The notes under the pieces are model-generated. The model did not search any database and was not told the DNA's origin. It saw nothing but the letters and a program-made list of their open reading frames with translations. A stretch of DNA of 64,000 nt from Idiomarina piscisalsi. Its GTDB lineage: Bacteria > Pseudomonadota > Gammaproteobacteria > Enterobacterales > Alteromonadaceae. Shown in pieces: positions 29,317 through 38,726 of the stretch. Numbering within the stretch: position 1 is the stretch's first letter; every line of letters begins with the position of its first letter. The DNA is taken from positions 1 through 64,000 of the forward strand of contig NZ_PIQA01000003.1 of assembly GCF_003987095.1 (NCBI RefSeq), given 5' to 3'. A program made the translations under genes and the position numbers.

Positions 29317-30711
29317 CTAATATCGGTCGTCGTCTGCAGCATGGGCATAATTGTCGAATCTCGATAAGTGCCCGTGGAATTTCAAGTCGACCTTCCCGAT
29401 AGGTCCGTTACGCTGCTTACCAATAATAATTTCGGCCATACCTTTTTCAGCAGAATCAGGGTGATACACCTCATCTCGGTAAATAAACATAATAACGTCC
29501 GCATCCTGCTCTATTGAGCCGGACTCACGCAAGTCCGAATTAACCGGACGCTTATCTGAGCGTTGTTCTAGTGAGCGGTTTAGCTGTGACAATGCAACTA
29601 CCGGTACCTCTAACTCTTTCGCTAAAGACTTTAATGACCTCGATATTTCCGCAATTTCAAGCGTTCGGTTTTCAGACATACCCGGGACAGTCATAAGTTG
29701 AAGGTAATCGACCATGATCATAGAAAGCCCTTTATGCTCCCTATGAACACGGCGCGCACGAGACCTGACTTCCGTCGGCGTTAATCCCGATGAGTCATCA
29801 ATATAGATATTATTTCTATCGTTAAGCATATTCATGACCGACGCTATTCTGGCCCAGTCATCATCTTCCAGTTTACCCGTTCTCACTTTGTTCTGATCAA
29901 CTCGGCTTAACGACGCTAACATACGCATCATGAGCTGCTCTGCAGGCATTTCTAAGCTGAATACCAATACTGGCTTATCGTCATTAAGCGCAATGTTCTC
30001 GGCCAAGTTCATTGCAAAGGTCGTTTTACCCATCGACGGGCGGGCAGCAACGATAACCAAGTCAGACGGCTGTAAACCTGCCGTCATTTGGTCCAAATCT
30101 GTAAAGCCAGTCGAAACACCGGTCACACCATTGTTGTTCTTGAGCTTACTGAGTTGCTCTATTTTTCCTACAGTACGCTCAAGAATCTGATTAATACCTT
30201 GTGGCCCTTCGCTTGAGCTCACTCGTTTTTCCGCAATTTTAAACACTTTGGATTCGGCGAGATCCAATAACTCGGCACTGCTTCTGCCCTGGGTGTCATA
30301 ACCCGACTCGGCAATGTCGTTCGCCGCCCCTATCATTTCGCGCAGAATTGCTCGCTCTCTGACAATATTGGCATAGGCGAGTATGTTCGCAGCACTCGGG
30401 GTGTTCTTGGCGATTTCCCCAAGATAGGCGAACCCACCAATCTGCTCTAGCTCACCGGCTGTTTCTAAAGACTCAGAGACCGTTACAAGATCCATAGGCT
30501 GGCTGCGCTGCGCCAGTTCATTCATTGCTTTGAATATTAAGCGATGCGCGCGATGGTAGAAATCTTCCGAAATGACGCTGCCGGCAACACTGTCCCATGC
30601 GTCGTTATCAAGCATAAGGCCGCCTAAAACCGACTGTTCGGCCTCTATGGAATGAGGCGCAGAGCGCAGTGCTTCCACCGATGCATCACGTTTTCTTGCT
30701 GTTTCTGCCAT
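29317..30711 (-). CDS. dnaB: Replicative DNA helicase DnaB
   Basis: The hexameric replication-fork helicase, 464 residues. The N-terminal collar (about 15-125) begins SIEAEQSVLGGLMLDNDAWD. The RecA-like domain has Walker A AARPSMGKTT (222-231) and the later motifs MIMVDYLQLM and DLRESGSIEQDADVI. There is no intein. It lies downstream of the rpsF-rplI operon as in E. coli, but a DUF4097 gene with its own terminator lies between. Confidence 0.98.
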   Translation of the reverse strand: MAETARKRDASVEALRSAPHSIEAEQSVLGGLMLDNDAWDSVAGSVISEDFYHRAHRLIFKAMNELAQRSQPMDLVTVSESLETAGELEQIGGFAYLGEIAKNTPSAANILAYANIVRERAILREMIGAANDIAESGYDTQGRSSAELLDLAESKVFKIAEKRVSSSEGPQGINQILERTVGKIEQLSKLKNNNGVTGVSTGFTDLDQMTAGLQPSDLVIVAARPSMGKTTFAMNLAENIALNDDKPVLVFSLEMPAEQLMMRMLASLSRVDQNKVRTGKLEDDDWARIASVMNMLNDRNNIYIDDSSGLTPTEVRSRARRVHREHKGLSMIMVDYLQLMTVPGMSENRTLEIAEISRSLKSLAKELEVPVVALSQLNRSLEQRSDKRPVNSDLRESGSIEQDADVIMFIYRDEVYHPDSAEKGMAEIIIGKQRNGPIGKVDLKFHGHLSRFDNYAHAADDDRY

Positions 30712-30738
30712 CCGAAAAACCTAAGATAGGAAATAAAA

Positions 30739-30769
30739 AAGAGGGGAGTACTATACAAAATCCCCTCTT
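30739..30769 (-). terminator. Terminator between the DUF4097 gene and dnaB
   Basis: On the minus strand AAGAGGGGA pairs with TCCCCTCTT and is followed by TTTTATTT. It insulates dnaB from the upstream gene. The loop contains TATAGT. Confidence 0.8.
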
Positions 30770-30796
30770 AATTAGAAAGCAAGTTTGCCGATGAAA

Positions 30797-31759
30797 CTAG
30801 TCTTTGCTTAACGTTATTTCACCGCTGACTGTTGTGGCAGAGACATCCGCCGTTGCATCGCCGAGTTTAAATTCTAATGTCGATGATGGACCCCATTCAG
30901 CTTTTTCTACTTTGTCATCGGTTAAACGATTAGTGATTTTTCCACCAGCGTTTGATTTGATGGAGAAATTAGCATGTAAGTCACCTCGCCATTCAAAGTC
31001 TAAGTCGCCACTGACTGACTTGGCTTCGACTCGAGCAGACTCTGCCAGTCCAGAGGTCAACTGTGCATCGCCGCTCACGGTTGTCATTTTAGCGTGACTT
31101 AAAATGCCAAGTATTGCGTTAATATCACCCGAGACAGACTGCATAGTAATGTCTGACAGACTATCAGATTCGACAATGATATCGCCGCTAACCGCCTGAT
31201 AGGAGCCTTCAGCAGACGTATTTTCCGTATCCGTTATGTCTCCGCTGACTGTCTCGAAACTGCCGTTACCACTCGCTCGCATTGAATTAATATTGCCACT
31301 CACAGTTTTCAGATGTATTAACCCACTAATGTCACTAACACTGATATTTCCACTCACCAGACGCACATCGAAATCGTTGGTAAAACCAGCAGCCGATACA
31401 TCCATAGATACACCTTTAACATCGATATCCATTGACTCTGGTGCATACACTTTTAAATCTGATCCGTCTGAATCAGACGAAGAGAAACTAAAGCCTTTAT
31501 TTTGAGGGGTTTTAACCTCTACATATAGGGTGTTACCCCGTTTCTCAAAGATAAACTCTTCAGCTTCTTCATCAAGTGTTCCTACAACTCTTACACTGTC
31601 AGTTTCAGAGGTAATGAGCTCCAGCTTTCCTCGCATATTATCAATAGAGAGTTTACTGGTTGGCGAGACATCAAGTTCCTTATCGACTTTCTCATGCGCC
31701 AAAGCTGATGAAGTCGCCAAAAGCAAAGCACTGCTTAATAACGTGATAAATATTTTCAT
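30797..31759 (-). CDS. Exported DUF4097 beta-helix-like protein
   Basis: A 320-residue protein with signal peptide MKIFITLLSSALLLATSSAL (cleavage near ALA-H). From about residue 115 on it carries at least eight copies of VSGD/VSGN at intervals of about 20 residues (for example VSGNISVSDISG, VSGDITDTEN, VSGDAQLTSG). Such regularly spaced turns are typical of DUF4097 proteins, predicted to form right-handed beta-solenoids on the envelope. Function unknown. It stands alone, with terminators on both sides, between rplI and dnaB. Confidence 0.85.
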   Translation of the reverse strand: MKIFITLLSSALLLATSSALAHEKVDKELDVSPTSKLSIDNMRGKLELITSETDSVRVVGTLDEEAEEFIFEKRGNTLYVEVKTPQNKGFSFSSSDSDGSDLKVYAPESMDIDVKGVSMDVSAAGFTNDFDVRLVSGNISVSDISGLIHLKTVSGNINSMRASGNGSFETVSGDITDTENTSAEGSYQAVSGDIIVESDSLSDITMQSVSGDINAILGILSHAKMTTVSGDAQLTSGLAESARVEAKSVSGDLDFEWRGDLHANFSIKSNAGGKITNRLTDDKVEKAEWGPSSTLEFKLGDATADVSATTVSGEITLSKD

Positions 31760-31828
31760 GGCATTCTCCCAGACTCAGTCAATTCGGTTCCTATCGGAAA
31801 ACTTTAAACAAAGGTATACCGAAAGCAA

Positions 31829-31857
31829 AAAAAAAGCTGCCTTATGGCAGCTTTTTT
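31829..31857. terminator. rplI operon terminator
   Basis: AAAAAAAGCTGCC and GGCAGCTTTTTT form a strong stem with a short loop and T-runs on both strands. It ends the rpsF-priB-rpsR-rplI transcript on the minus strand. Confidence 0.88.
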
Positions 31858-31876
31858 AATCGGTTAGTTGCCGAAA

Positions 31877-32329
31877 TTACTCAGCAGCAACAACTTTCAA
31901 AGTGATGTTCGCAAATACATCTGCATGCAGGTGCAATTCAATGTCAAATTCACCAACTTCACGGATAGTTCCGTGAGGCATTAACACTTCGCTCTTCTTC
32001 ACTTCAACGCCTGCTGCAGTTACTGCATCAGCGATGTCGCGAGTACCGATAGAGCCGAATAGTTTGCCTTCATCACCAGCTTTAGATTCGATAACAACCG
32101 CATCTAACGCATTAACTTTTTCAGCACGCGCTTCAGCTTCTGCTAAGTGCTCAGCTAATTTGGCTTCGTACTCAGCACGGCGCTGTTCGAACAGCTCGAT
32201 GTTGCTTTTAGTTGCAGGTACAGCTTTTCCTTGTGGGAAAAGGAAGTTACGTGCATAACCAGATTTTACGCTTACTTGATCGCCAAGGCTTCCCAAGTTA
32301 GCAATTTTGTCTAATAAAATGATATTCAT
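31877..32329 (-). CDS. rplI: 50S ribosomal protein L9
   Basis: L9 (150 residues), an elongated protein at the base of the L1 stalk. It has the N-terminal domain [20 protein letters not shown], the long connecting helix and the C-terminal [15 protein letters not shown] domain. Last gene of the rpsF operon. Confidence 0.98.
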   Translation of the reverse strand: MNIILLDKIANLGSLGDQVSVKSGYARNFLFPQGKAVPATKSNIELFEQRRAEYEAKLAEHLAEAEARAEKVNALDAVVIESKAGDEGKLFGSIGTRDIADAVTAAGVEVKKSEVLMPHGTIREVGEFDIELHLHADVFANITLKVVAAE

Positions 32330-32370
32330 TTTCTCGCTACCTCTACTTTTGGTAATCGAACCGCGCTAGC

Positions 32371-32908
<538 letters not shown>

Positions 32909-32927
32909 AGTGAATAGTCAGCTTGCT

Positions 32928-33278
32928 TTACGCAGCTTCACTGTCACCTTTGCGATCTTCCTTCGGCTTGGTCAGCGGCGAAGGTTCAGTAATCGCTTCT
33001 TTCTTACGCATGATCATGTTGCGTAATACTGCATCGTTAAAACGGAATGCAGTTTCAAGCTCTTCCACAACCTCTGCAGACGCTTCAACGTTCAAAAGAA
33101 CATAGTGCGCTTTGTGCAGTTTGTTGATTGGGTAAGCCAATTGACGACGGCCCCAGTCTTCTAAACGATGGATTTGACCACCACCTTGCTTGATCGTTTC
33201 GCTATAGCGCTCGATCATGCCAGGTACTTGCTCGCTTTGGTCCGGGTGGACCATAAATACGATTTCGTAATGACGCAT
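32928..33278 (-). CDS. rpsF: 30S ribosomal protein S6
   Basis: S6 (116 residues), starting [20 protein letters not shown], with the conserved [19 protein letters not shown] charged C-terminal tail may be a target for RimK-type glutamylation, although it ends in DSEAA rather than a run of Glu. First gene of the operon with priB, rpsR and rplI. Confidence 0.98.
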   Translation of the reverse strand: MRHYEIVFMVHPDQSEQVPGMIERYSETIKQGGGQIHRLEDWGRRQLAYPINKLHKAHYVLLNVEASAEVVEELETAFRFNDAVLRNMIMRKKEAITEPSPLTKPKEDRKGDSEAA

Positions 33279-33384
33279 TACAGTTTCCTTTTGGTTCGTA
33301 TAGCCTCGGTTCAGCTCAGCCGCACTGACATAGAAGCAAGGAACTCAACTAGTAGTTAATACAATGGCTGATTTAAGCCGCGCG

Positions 33385-33413
33385 ATACTATCAAAAAAAA
33401 GCGCTGACCGCAA
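33385..33413 (-). promoter_or_regulatory. Predicted rpsF promoter, inside the upstream terminator
   Basis: On the minus strand -35 TTGCGG (33408-33413), 17 bases, -10 TAGTAT (33385-33390), discriminator CGCGCGGC. The -35 lies in the loop and the spacer in the second arm and T-run of the terminator of the preceding gene. The leader to rpsF is about 100 bases and contains a CCG loop candidate for S6:S18 autoregulation (inference). Confidence 0.5.
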
Positions 33414-33424
33414 CTTAGTCAGCG
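33393..33424 (-). terminator. Terminator of the rnr-rlmB operon
   Basis: On the minus strand GCTGAC pairs with GTCAGC around a 9-base loop, followed by GC and eight T. The stop codon of the 143-residue gene lies in the loop. Confidence 0.75.
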
Positions 33425-33846
33425 TCTTTATGAGCTTTTTCAATACGCGAACTCAGGAGGGAGACGAGGCGGTCCGCTAATTCATTTGCAACGGCTTTCT
33501 CACCGCGAACGATTAAATGATCAACCGCGCTGCCTTCTTTAAATACCGAGGCATCCAATTGAATACTGGTGTCGTCTTCTGTGACTTTCGTTTGAACTTG
33601 CCACTGCGACTCTTTCTCTTTAACAACATGCCATTCGTGCCTTACCTTTAAGCGGTTTTTAATGTCGATAACCAACTCTTCTGCAGCACGACTGTCTGCC
33701 TGTTCTACATTAAATGAGAACGACACAAAAGGTTTTGTTGAGCGCATCCACTCAGGACTGTCCCAGTTTGGCGTCCAACTGATAAACAACACGGCAATCA
33801 TTGCCAGAGCAATACCTACAGGTATCAGTTTTCGCTTAAGCTCCAC
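33415..33846 (-). CDS. Membrane-anchored periplasmic protein, unknown
   Basis: A 143-residue protein with one N-terminal transmembrane helix (about residues 8-24, [17 protein letters not shown]) and a periplasmic-type domain of about 115 residues with alternating beta-like stretches. No family recognised. It overlaps the end of rlmB by 11 bases and is the last gene of the rnr-rlmB operon. Confidence 0.75.
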   Translation of the reverse strand: MELKRKLIPVGIALAMIAVLFISWTPNWDSPEWMRSTKPFVSFSFNVEQADSRAAEELVIDIKNRLKVRHEWHVVKEKESQWQVQTKVTEDDTSIQLDASVFKEGSAVDHLIVRGEKAVANELADRLVSLLSSRIEKAHKDAD

Positions 33847-34582
33847 TGCGCTGCCTCACCACTTCGAACAGGCAAACACCACTAGCCACTGAAACATTTA
33901 AGCTGCTGACACTACCACTTAACGGTATTGAAACAAGCTCGTCACAAGTTTCGCGAGTCATGCGTCGCATGCCTTTTCCCTCGGCTCCCATCACTAAAGC
34001 TACGGGGCCTCTGTAATCAATATCATATAAAGACTGGGTGGCTTCGCCAGCGGTGCCGTAAACCCAAACACCTTTTTCCTGAAGGTCCCGCAGAGTTCTC
34101 GCCAAGTTAGTAACAACCACTAAAGGAACCTGCTCCGCAGCACCAGAGGCGACTTTTCTTACTGTTGGTGTAATTTGCGCTGATTTGTCCTTAGGCACAA
34201 TCACCCCAGTAACACCTGCAGCATCAGCAGTTCTCAGGCACGCCCCTAAATTATGAGGATCTGTCACACCGTCCAGCACTAAAAATAGCGCTGGTGCTTC
34301 CGAGCCGTCCAGAAGCTGAGCCAGGTCATGCTCTGTTAATGTCGGTGGCGAATGTACCGTTGCAACAACACCTTGATGATTCCCACCTTCGGCACGCTTT
34401 TCCAACGCTTGCTTCGGCACCCATTGCGGTCGAATTCCAGCGGTATAACACTCATTAACAATTTCTTTAACCGACTCGTCCTGACGTTCTTTCGACACGT
34501 AAAGCTCGACTAATCGGTCGGGGTGGTTTTTCAAAATTGCCTTAACGGCATGCAAACCAAAAACAGTAACTTTCTGACTCAT
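33836..34582 (-). CDS. rlmB: 23S rRNA (guanosine-2251-2'-O)-methyltransferase
   Basis: A SPOUT-class enzyme of 248 residues. The N-terminal L30e-like substrate domain (about 1-75) is followed by the knotted catalytic domain with motif 1 [20 protein letters not shown], motif 2 [13 protein letters not shown] and motif 3 [20 protein letters not shown]. It lies 3 bases after rnr, as in E. coli. Confidence 0.97.
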   Translation of the reverse strand: MSQKVTVFGLHAVKAILKNHPDRLVELYVSKERQDESVKEIVNECYTAGIRPQWVPKQALEKRAEGGNHQGVVATVHSPPTLTEHDLAQLLDGSEAPALFLVLDGVTDPHNLGACLRTADAAGVTGVIVPKDKSAQITPTVRKVASGAAEQVPLVVVTNLARTLRDLQEKGVWVYGTAGEATQSLYDIDYRGPVALVMGAEGKGMRRMTRETCDELVSIPLSGSVSSLNVSVASGVCLFEVVRQRSGA

Positions 34583-34585
34583 TGT

Positions 34586-36877
34586 TTATTTCCGGTTTTT
34601 ATTGCGAGAGCCCTTTTTACGCTGGCCTCCGCGCTTATTTTTTGAAGGCCGACTGCCCTTAGGTTTACCAGCCCCTTTCTTAGGCATATCACGTTTTTTA
34701 CCGCTTGGGCTTGTCGCTTCCAGTAAGCTCAAGTCAATTTTTCGATCGTCCAGATTCACGTCTTTCACTTTGACTTTAACACTGTCCCCCAAACGGAACA
34801 CGCTATGACTATTTTCCCCTATCAGCATGCCTTTTTGCTGATCGAAGTGATAATAATCGTTGTCTAAGTTGCTTATGTGAACAAGACCATCAATTTGATA
34901 GTCGCTCAACCTAATAAACAGGCCAAAATTTGTGACTGAGGATATTACGCCTTCAAACTCCATGTCTATGTGATCAAGCATGAACTCACACTTCAGCCAC
35001 TCATCAACTTGACGCGTCGCATCATCAGCACGACGCTCGGTCATGGAAGTGTGAACGCCCAGTTCATCTAACTGTGTTTCTGAATACGACCAAGCACCAA
35101 CCAAGCCTTTATCACTGCCATTTTGCTTGCGAACTATCGACTTAATGGCTCGATGCAAAATTAGATCAGGGTAACGGCGAATTGGCGATGTAAAGTGCGC
35201 GTATGATTTCAGTGCTAAACCGAAGTGCCCTTTGTTTTCCGGTTGATACACCGCTTGCTGCATTGAGCGCAGTAGCATGGTTTCTATCAACTCGTGGTCC
35301 TGACGGTCTTTCACTTCTTCCAGCAGCTTCGCATAGTCTCTTGGGGTAGGCTCTTCTCCGCCCCCTAAGTTGAGACCGAGTTCACCAAGAAATGCTCGAA
35401 AGCTGGTTAGACGCTCGTCGCTCGGTGTCTCGTGAACACGGAATAAGGCGCCCACTTCCTTGTCAGATTCAATCAATTGAGCCGCAGCAACGTTCGCCAT
35501 AATCATGCACTCTTCAATAATTTTATGTGCAACATGGCGCTTAACAGGCTCAATACGCTCAATTTTACGTTGAGCGTTGAATATGAAGCGCGTTTCCTGG
35601 GTATCAAACTCAATAGCAGAACGACGCTTACGTGCAGCGCTTAACGCGTTATAGAGTTTTCTAAGTTCCTCTATGTTTTCAAGAACCGGTTCATACTGCT
35701 CTCGTAATGCTTTGTCGCCATCGAGAATGTCTTTCACTTTGTCATAAGTGAGTCGCGCATGGCTTTTCATAACGGCGGGGTAAAACTTCGACGTTTTTAA
35801 CTTACCACGCGGCCCAAGCTCCATTTCAGCGACCATGCATAAACGATCAACGTCAGGGTTTAAAGAGCACAGGCCATTTGACAGCTTCTCCGGCAGCATC
35901 GGAATAACGTTATTCGGGAAGTAAACAGAATTGCCACGTTCTGTCGCAGATTTATCGAGTACCGTATCCGGACGAACATAATAAGAAACGTCAGCAATGG
36001 CGACCCACAAGCGCCAGCCTTTTTCTTCAGGTATACAGCAAACCGCGTCATCAAAGTCACGAGAGTCTGCGCCATCGATAGTAATTAATGGCAATTCACG
36101 TAAATCGACACGCCCTTCATAGGCTTCTTTCGGCACTTCTTCACTGTACTTAGACAGTTCACTGTCTATTCCCTGGGGCCACTCATTCGGGATATCGTGC
36201 TCACGTATGGCAACTTCAATTTCCATACCCGGTGCCATATGCTCGCCCAACACTTCGGTAACATGGCCAATAGGGCTGGTACGACGACTGGGACGTCGGG
36301 TGATTTCAACAACCACTAACTGGCCATGGCGAGCGCCATTTTTATCGGCATCTGGAATTAAAATATCCTGGCTAATGCGGTTATCGTCGGGAACAACTAT
36401 GCCCAGATCATGCTCAATAAAGTAACGACCAACGATATTGCGATCCCTTGGTTCCGTTACCCGAACAATGCGTCCTTCTGTTTTCCCTCGGTTGTCTTTA
36501 CCACTTTTTTTAACTAAAACCCGGTCACCATGCAGGACTGAATACATTTGATGGTGCGGTATAAATAAATCCGGCCCGCCTTCATCAGGCTGACAAAAGC
36601 CAAAACCATCTTTGTGGCCAATAATACGGCCTTTAATTAAGTCCATGCGCTCGGGTATTCCGTAGGCATTGGCCTTACTGTATATCAGCTGCCCATCGCG
36701 CTCCATAGCACGCAAGCGTCGCTTTAAGCCAACCGCCTGACGTTCGTCATCGAGTTTGAAAACACGGATAAACTCGTCAAAAGGAACGGGTTTGAGATTA
36801 TCTTTCACTAGCTGAAGTAGCTGCTCGCGGCTAGGAATTTCAACTTCGTATTCGGGCACTGTTTTATTATCTGACAT
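34586..36877 (-). CDS. rnr: Ribonuclease R
   Basis: A processive 3'-to-5' exoribonuclease of 763 residues that degrades structured RNA. It has an N-terminal helix-turn-helix-like region, cold-shock domains (KDGFGFCQPDEGGPDLFIPH), the RNB catalytic domain with the acidic cluster DSRDFDDAV (about 271-279), an S1 domain near 640-725 (FEGVISSVTNFGLFIRL) and a Lys/Arg-rich tail. First gene of the rnr-rlmB operon. Confidence 0.98.
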   Translation of the reverse strand: MSDNKTVPEYEVEIPSREQLLQLVKDNLKPVPFDEFIRVFKLDDERQAVGLKRRLRAMERDGQLIYSKANAYGIPERMDLIKGRIIGHKDGFGFCQPDEGGPDLFIPHHQMYSVLHGDRVLVKKSGKDNRGKTEGRIVRVTEPRDRNIVGRYFIEHDLGIVVPDDNRISQDILIPDADKNGARHGQLVVVEITRRPSRRTSPIGHVTEVLGEHMAPGMEIEVAIREHDIPNEWPQGIDSELSKYSEEVPKEAYEGRVDLRELPLITIDGADSRDFDDAVCCIPEEKGWRLWVAIADVSYYVRPDTVLDKSATERGNSVYFPNNVIPMLPEKLSNGLCSLNPDVDRLCMVAEMELGPRGKLKTSKFYPAVMKSHARLTYDKVKDILDGDKALREQYEPVLENIEELRKLYNALSAARKRRSAIEFDTQETRFIFNAQRKIERIEPVKRHVAHKIIEECMIMANVAAAQLIESDKEVGALFRVHETPSDERLTSFRAFLGELGLNLGGGEEPTPRDYAKLLEEVKDRQDHELIETMLLRSMQQAVYQPENKGHFGLALKSYAHFTSPIRRYPDLILHRAIKSIVRKQNGSDKGLVGAWSYSETQLDELGVHTSMTERRADDATRQVDEWLKCEFMLDHIDMEFEGVISSVTNFGLFIRLSDYQIDGLVHISNLDNDYYHFDQQKGMLIGENSHSVFRLGDSVKVKVKDVNLDDRKIDLSLLEATSPSGKKRDMPKKGAGKPKGSRPSKNKRGGQRKKGSRNKNRK

Positions 36878-36921
36878 AGAATCCTATTTAATTTTGTTCG
36901 GTTCAATTACCGATGCACAAC

Positions 36922-36950
36922 AGTATACGTGCTGTAGAAAGGATTGTCAG
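36922..36950 (-). promoter_or_regulatory. rnr operon promoter
   Basis: On the minus strand CTGACA (36945-36950), 17 bases, TATACT (36922-36927), about 45 bases upstream of the rnr start. Both boxes are one base off consensus. Confidence 0.7.
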
Positions 36951-37068
36951 TGTTTGCTTGTATTTTGAACAAGAGACGCCATATAACGATAGTTGGATAA
37001 ATTTATTGTTGAACGACTCAATATGTTTTAACTTGATCTGAGTCAGATGAAAGTTGTCGAAATAAAAC

Positions 37069-37422
37069 ATGAAATTGTGCGCACTGAATAATCACAAATG
37101 GGAAGCTTCGACCGGTTTTATTAGGGAAGCCTGCGCATGTTTTATTATTGCCGTTTTGGCGTTTTTAACTTATCAACTTCCCTCTACACAGAACTCTCCT
37201 CATCTAGCTTCAAATACTGAAAGTGCAACGATTGCCGCTGACCTCTTAACGTTTGAAACAGACTTAACGGAAGACAGTGATGAGTCAGACAAAACTCTAG
37301 CAAGCAAAACACAAGGGTATATTGAAAAGCTTTCCAGAACCTTAATAAACTTTGTACAGTGTTTGCCCGAAACACGACTACCTCTATGGCACAGACCTCG
37401 TGAGCCTCCTTACTTCCTTTAA
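37069..37422 (+). CDS. Hypothetical single-span membrane protein
   Basis: A 117-residue reading frame with one hydrophobic segment (about residues 22-40, ACACFIIAVLAFLTYQL) and a hydrophilic remainder rich in Thr, Ser and acidic residues. No clear ribosome binding site before the ATG and no family recognised. Its stop is 34 bases upstream of the CBS-domain gene, on the same strand. Confidence 0.4.
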   Translation: MKLCALNNHKWEASTGFIREACACFIIAVLAFLTYQLPSTQNSPHLASNTESATIAADLLTFETDLTEDSDESDKTLASKTQGYIEKLSRTLINFVQCLPETRLPLWHRPREPPYFL

Positions 37423-37456
37423 AAACAAACACACATTTTTTTAAAGGAGTTTTACA

Positions 37457-38044
37457 ATGAGTAATTTCAAAGAAATTCAATGGTCTTCAAAAGAAGACTC
37501 AGCGTTAATCCATCACCGTTTCGAAGACTTGAAAAAGCTTAGCTGGCATGACTGCGCTCTTCATGTCATGGATAATTTTGATATGTCCGTACCTGTAGAG
37601 CTGTCCGAAAATACATTTATCAGTGATGCAGAACTCGCACTGAAACAGCGTTCAAGCCGTTATGCCTGTATTCAAAATAATGATAAACGTATGACAGGTT
37701 TATTAGCACTTAGAGATTTACATGGGCGAAAAGCGACCCAATTAGTAACCAGTACTCAAACTCACTGGGGAGAGCTTACTTCAAAAGATTTGATGACCCC
37801 CCTATCATCTCTACCACAAGTGCAATTGAGCGATGTGCAAAAATCTAAGATAGGTGATGCTGCTGCAACCCTGAAGTCTTCCGGTAAAGATTTTCTTGTC
37901 GTGGTCAACAACAATGAGGTTTATGGTGTCATTTCATCCCTTAAAATAGCTGAGCTTACAGGCGAGTCCATAAACGTTTTTCATTTACCCTCGACATTTG
38001 CTGAGATTATTTCAGTAGTCAACCACAAAGAGATGATCGACTAA
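37457..38044 (+). CDS. CBS-domain pair protein
   Basis: A 195-residue cytoplasmic protein. Two CBS-like units are visible: about residues 50-92 (RYACIQNNDKRMTGLLALRD) and about 110-178 with the entry motif SKDLMTPLSSLPQVQL and the closing strand DFLVVVNNNEVYGVISSLKI. CBS pairs usually bind adenosyl ligands and act as sensors. No catalytic domain is attached. AAAGGAG lies 8 bases before the ATG. Partner unknown. Confidence 0.75.
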   Translation: MSNFKEIQWSSKEDSALIHHRFEDLKKLSWHDCALHVMDNFDMSVPVELSENTFISDAELALKQRSSRYACIQNNDKRMTGLLALRDLHGRKATQLVTSTQTHWGELTSKDLMTPLSSLPQVQLSDVQKSKIGDAAATLKSSGKDFLVVVNNNEVYGVISSLKIAELTGESINVFHLPSTFAEIISVVNHKEMID

Positions 38045-38059
38045 CACTTTAAATTAAAA

Positions 38060-38091
38060 ATGCCCCGATATAACGCATTATATTGGGGCAT
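38060..38091. terminator. Bidirectional terminator
   Basis: ATGCCCC and GGGGCAT with additional TATAA/TTATA pairing form a long stem between the convergent CBS gene and the exported-protein operon. T-rich tails exist on both strands, stronger on the minus strand (TTTTT). Confidence 0.82.
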
Positions 38092-38115
38092 CTGTTTCAA
38101 TATGAACTATCTGCA

Positions 38116-38724
38116 TTAAAGTGAATCTAGCTCTTTTTCTAACTCTTTCATGGCCTTTTGGGTACGAAACTCTTCATAGAGCGCCGCCTTAGATTGTGGA
38201 TCAAGCTGACGGTTTGATTTATCAACCAAGGTGTCAAAAGTTTCGCGAATGTCTTCTTTCACGACTAAAGCACACAGATACTTTTTACCATCAATTTGCG
38301 CTAACGAAATTTCTTCCGGCGTTGAGCCTTCTAAAGTCTCGCTGGAAACTTGTTTAGTGACCTGCTCAAATGTCGAACCAACATCACTTTTGCCTTCAGC
38401 CTGAAGCTTGCGGTTATATAACTTATCTAACACACTCGCCTTTATGCTGATTTGTTGCGCCATATCCGCTCGTGCAGCAGCCACAGCTTGTGGTCTATCT
38501 ACGGCCATATTTCCTGACCAGTCGACACACGCTGATGAAGCTAGCCCTTTGTCCGATTTAGGAAGAAACACCCAAGCAGGCGCTGAGTCTTGAGGATTTC
38601 CGGTCACAGACTGCATCTGCTGATTTGCCTGTGCCGACGACTTTTGCTCTTCTGTTTGTTCCGGTTGAGAGGCACAAGCAGCTAATGCAAAGCACACCCC
38701 TATGGTAATCAAATGTTTTTTCAT
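38116..38724 (-). CDS. LPP20-like lipoprotein (gene 8 of envelope operon)
   Basis: A 202-residue lipoprotein with lipobox LAAC and Cys17. After a Gln/Ser-rich linker, the domain starts APAWVFLPKSDKGLASSACV and runs into the helix RPQAVAAARADMAQQISIKA. That pattern (P-x-W, a strand, then an Ala-rich AxxxA helix) is typical of LPP20-type lipoproteins such as FlgP. A charged C-terminal helix follows (QKAMKELEKELDSL). Last gene of the eight-gene run, 2 bases after the transglycosylase gene and followed by a terminator. Exact role unknown. Confidence 0.82.
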   Translation of the reverse strand: MKKHLITIGVCFALAACASQPEQTEEQKSSAQANQQMQSVTGNPQDSAPAWVFLPKSDKGLASSACVDWSGNMAVDRPQAVAAARADMAQQISIKASVLDKLYNRKLQAEGKSDVGSTFEQVTKQVSSETLEGSTPEEISLAQIDGKKYLCALVVKEDIRETFDTLVDKSNRQLDPQSKAALYEEFRTQKAMKELEKELDSL

Positions 38725-38726
38725 AA

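Noticed and set aside
33279-33384. A small ORF in the rpsF leader
   Set aside because: No start with a ribosome binding site and sensible length; the region is better explained as an untranslated leader.
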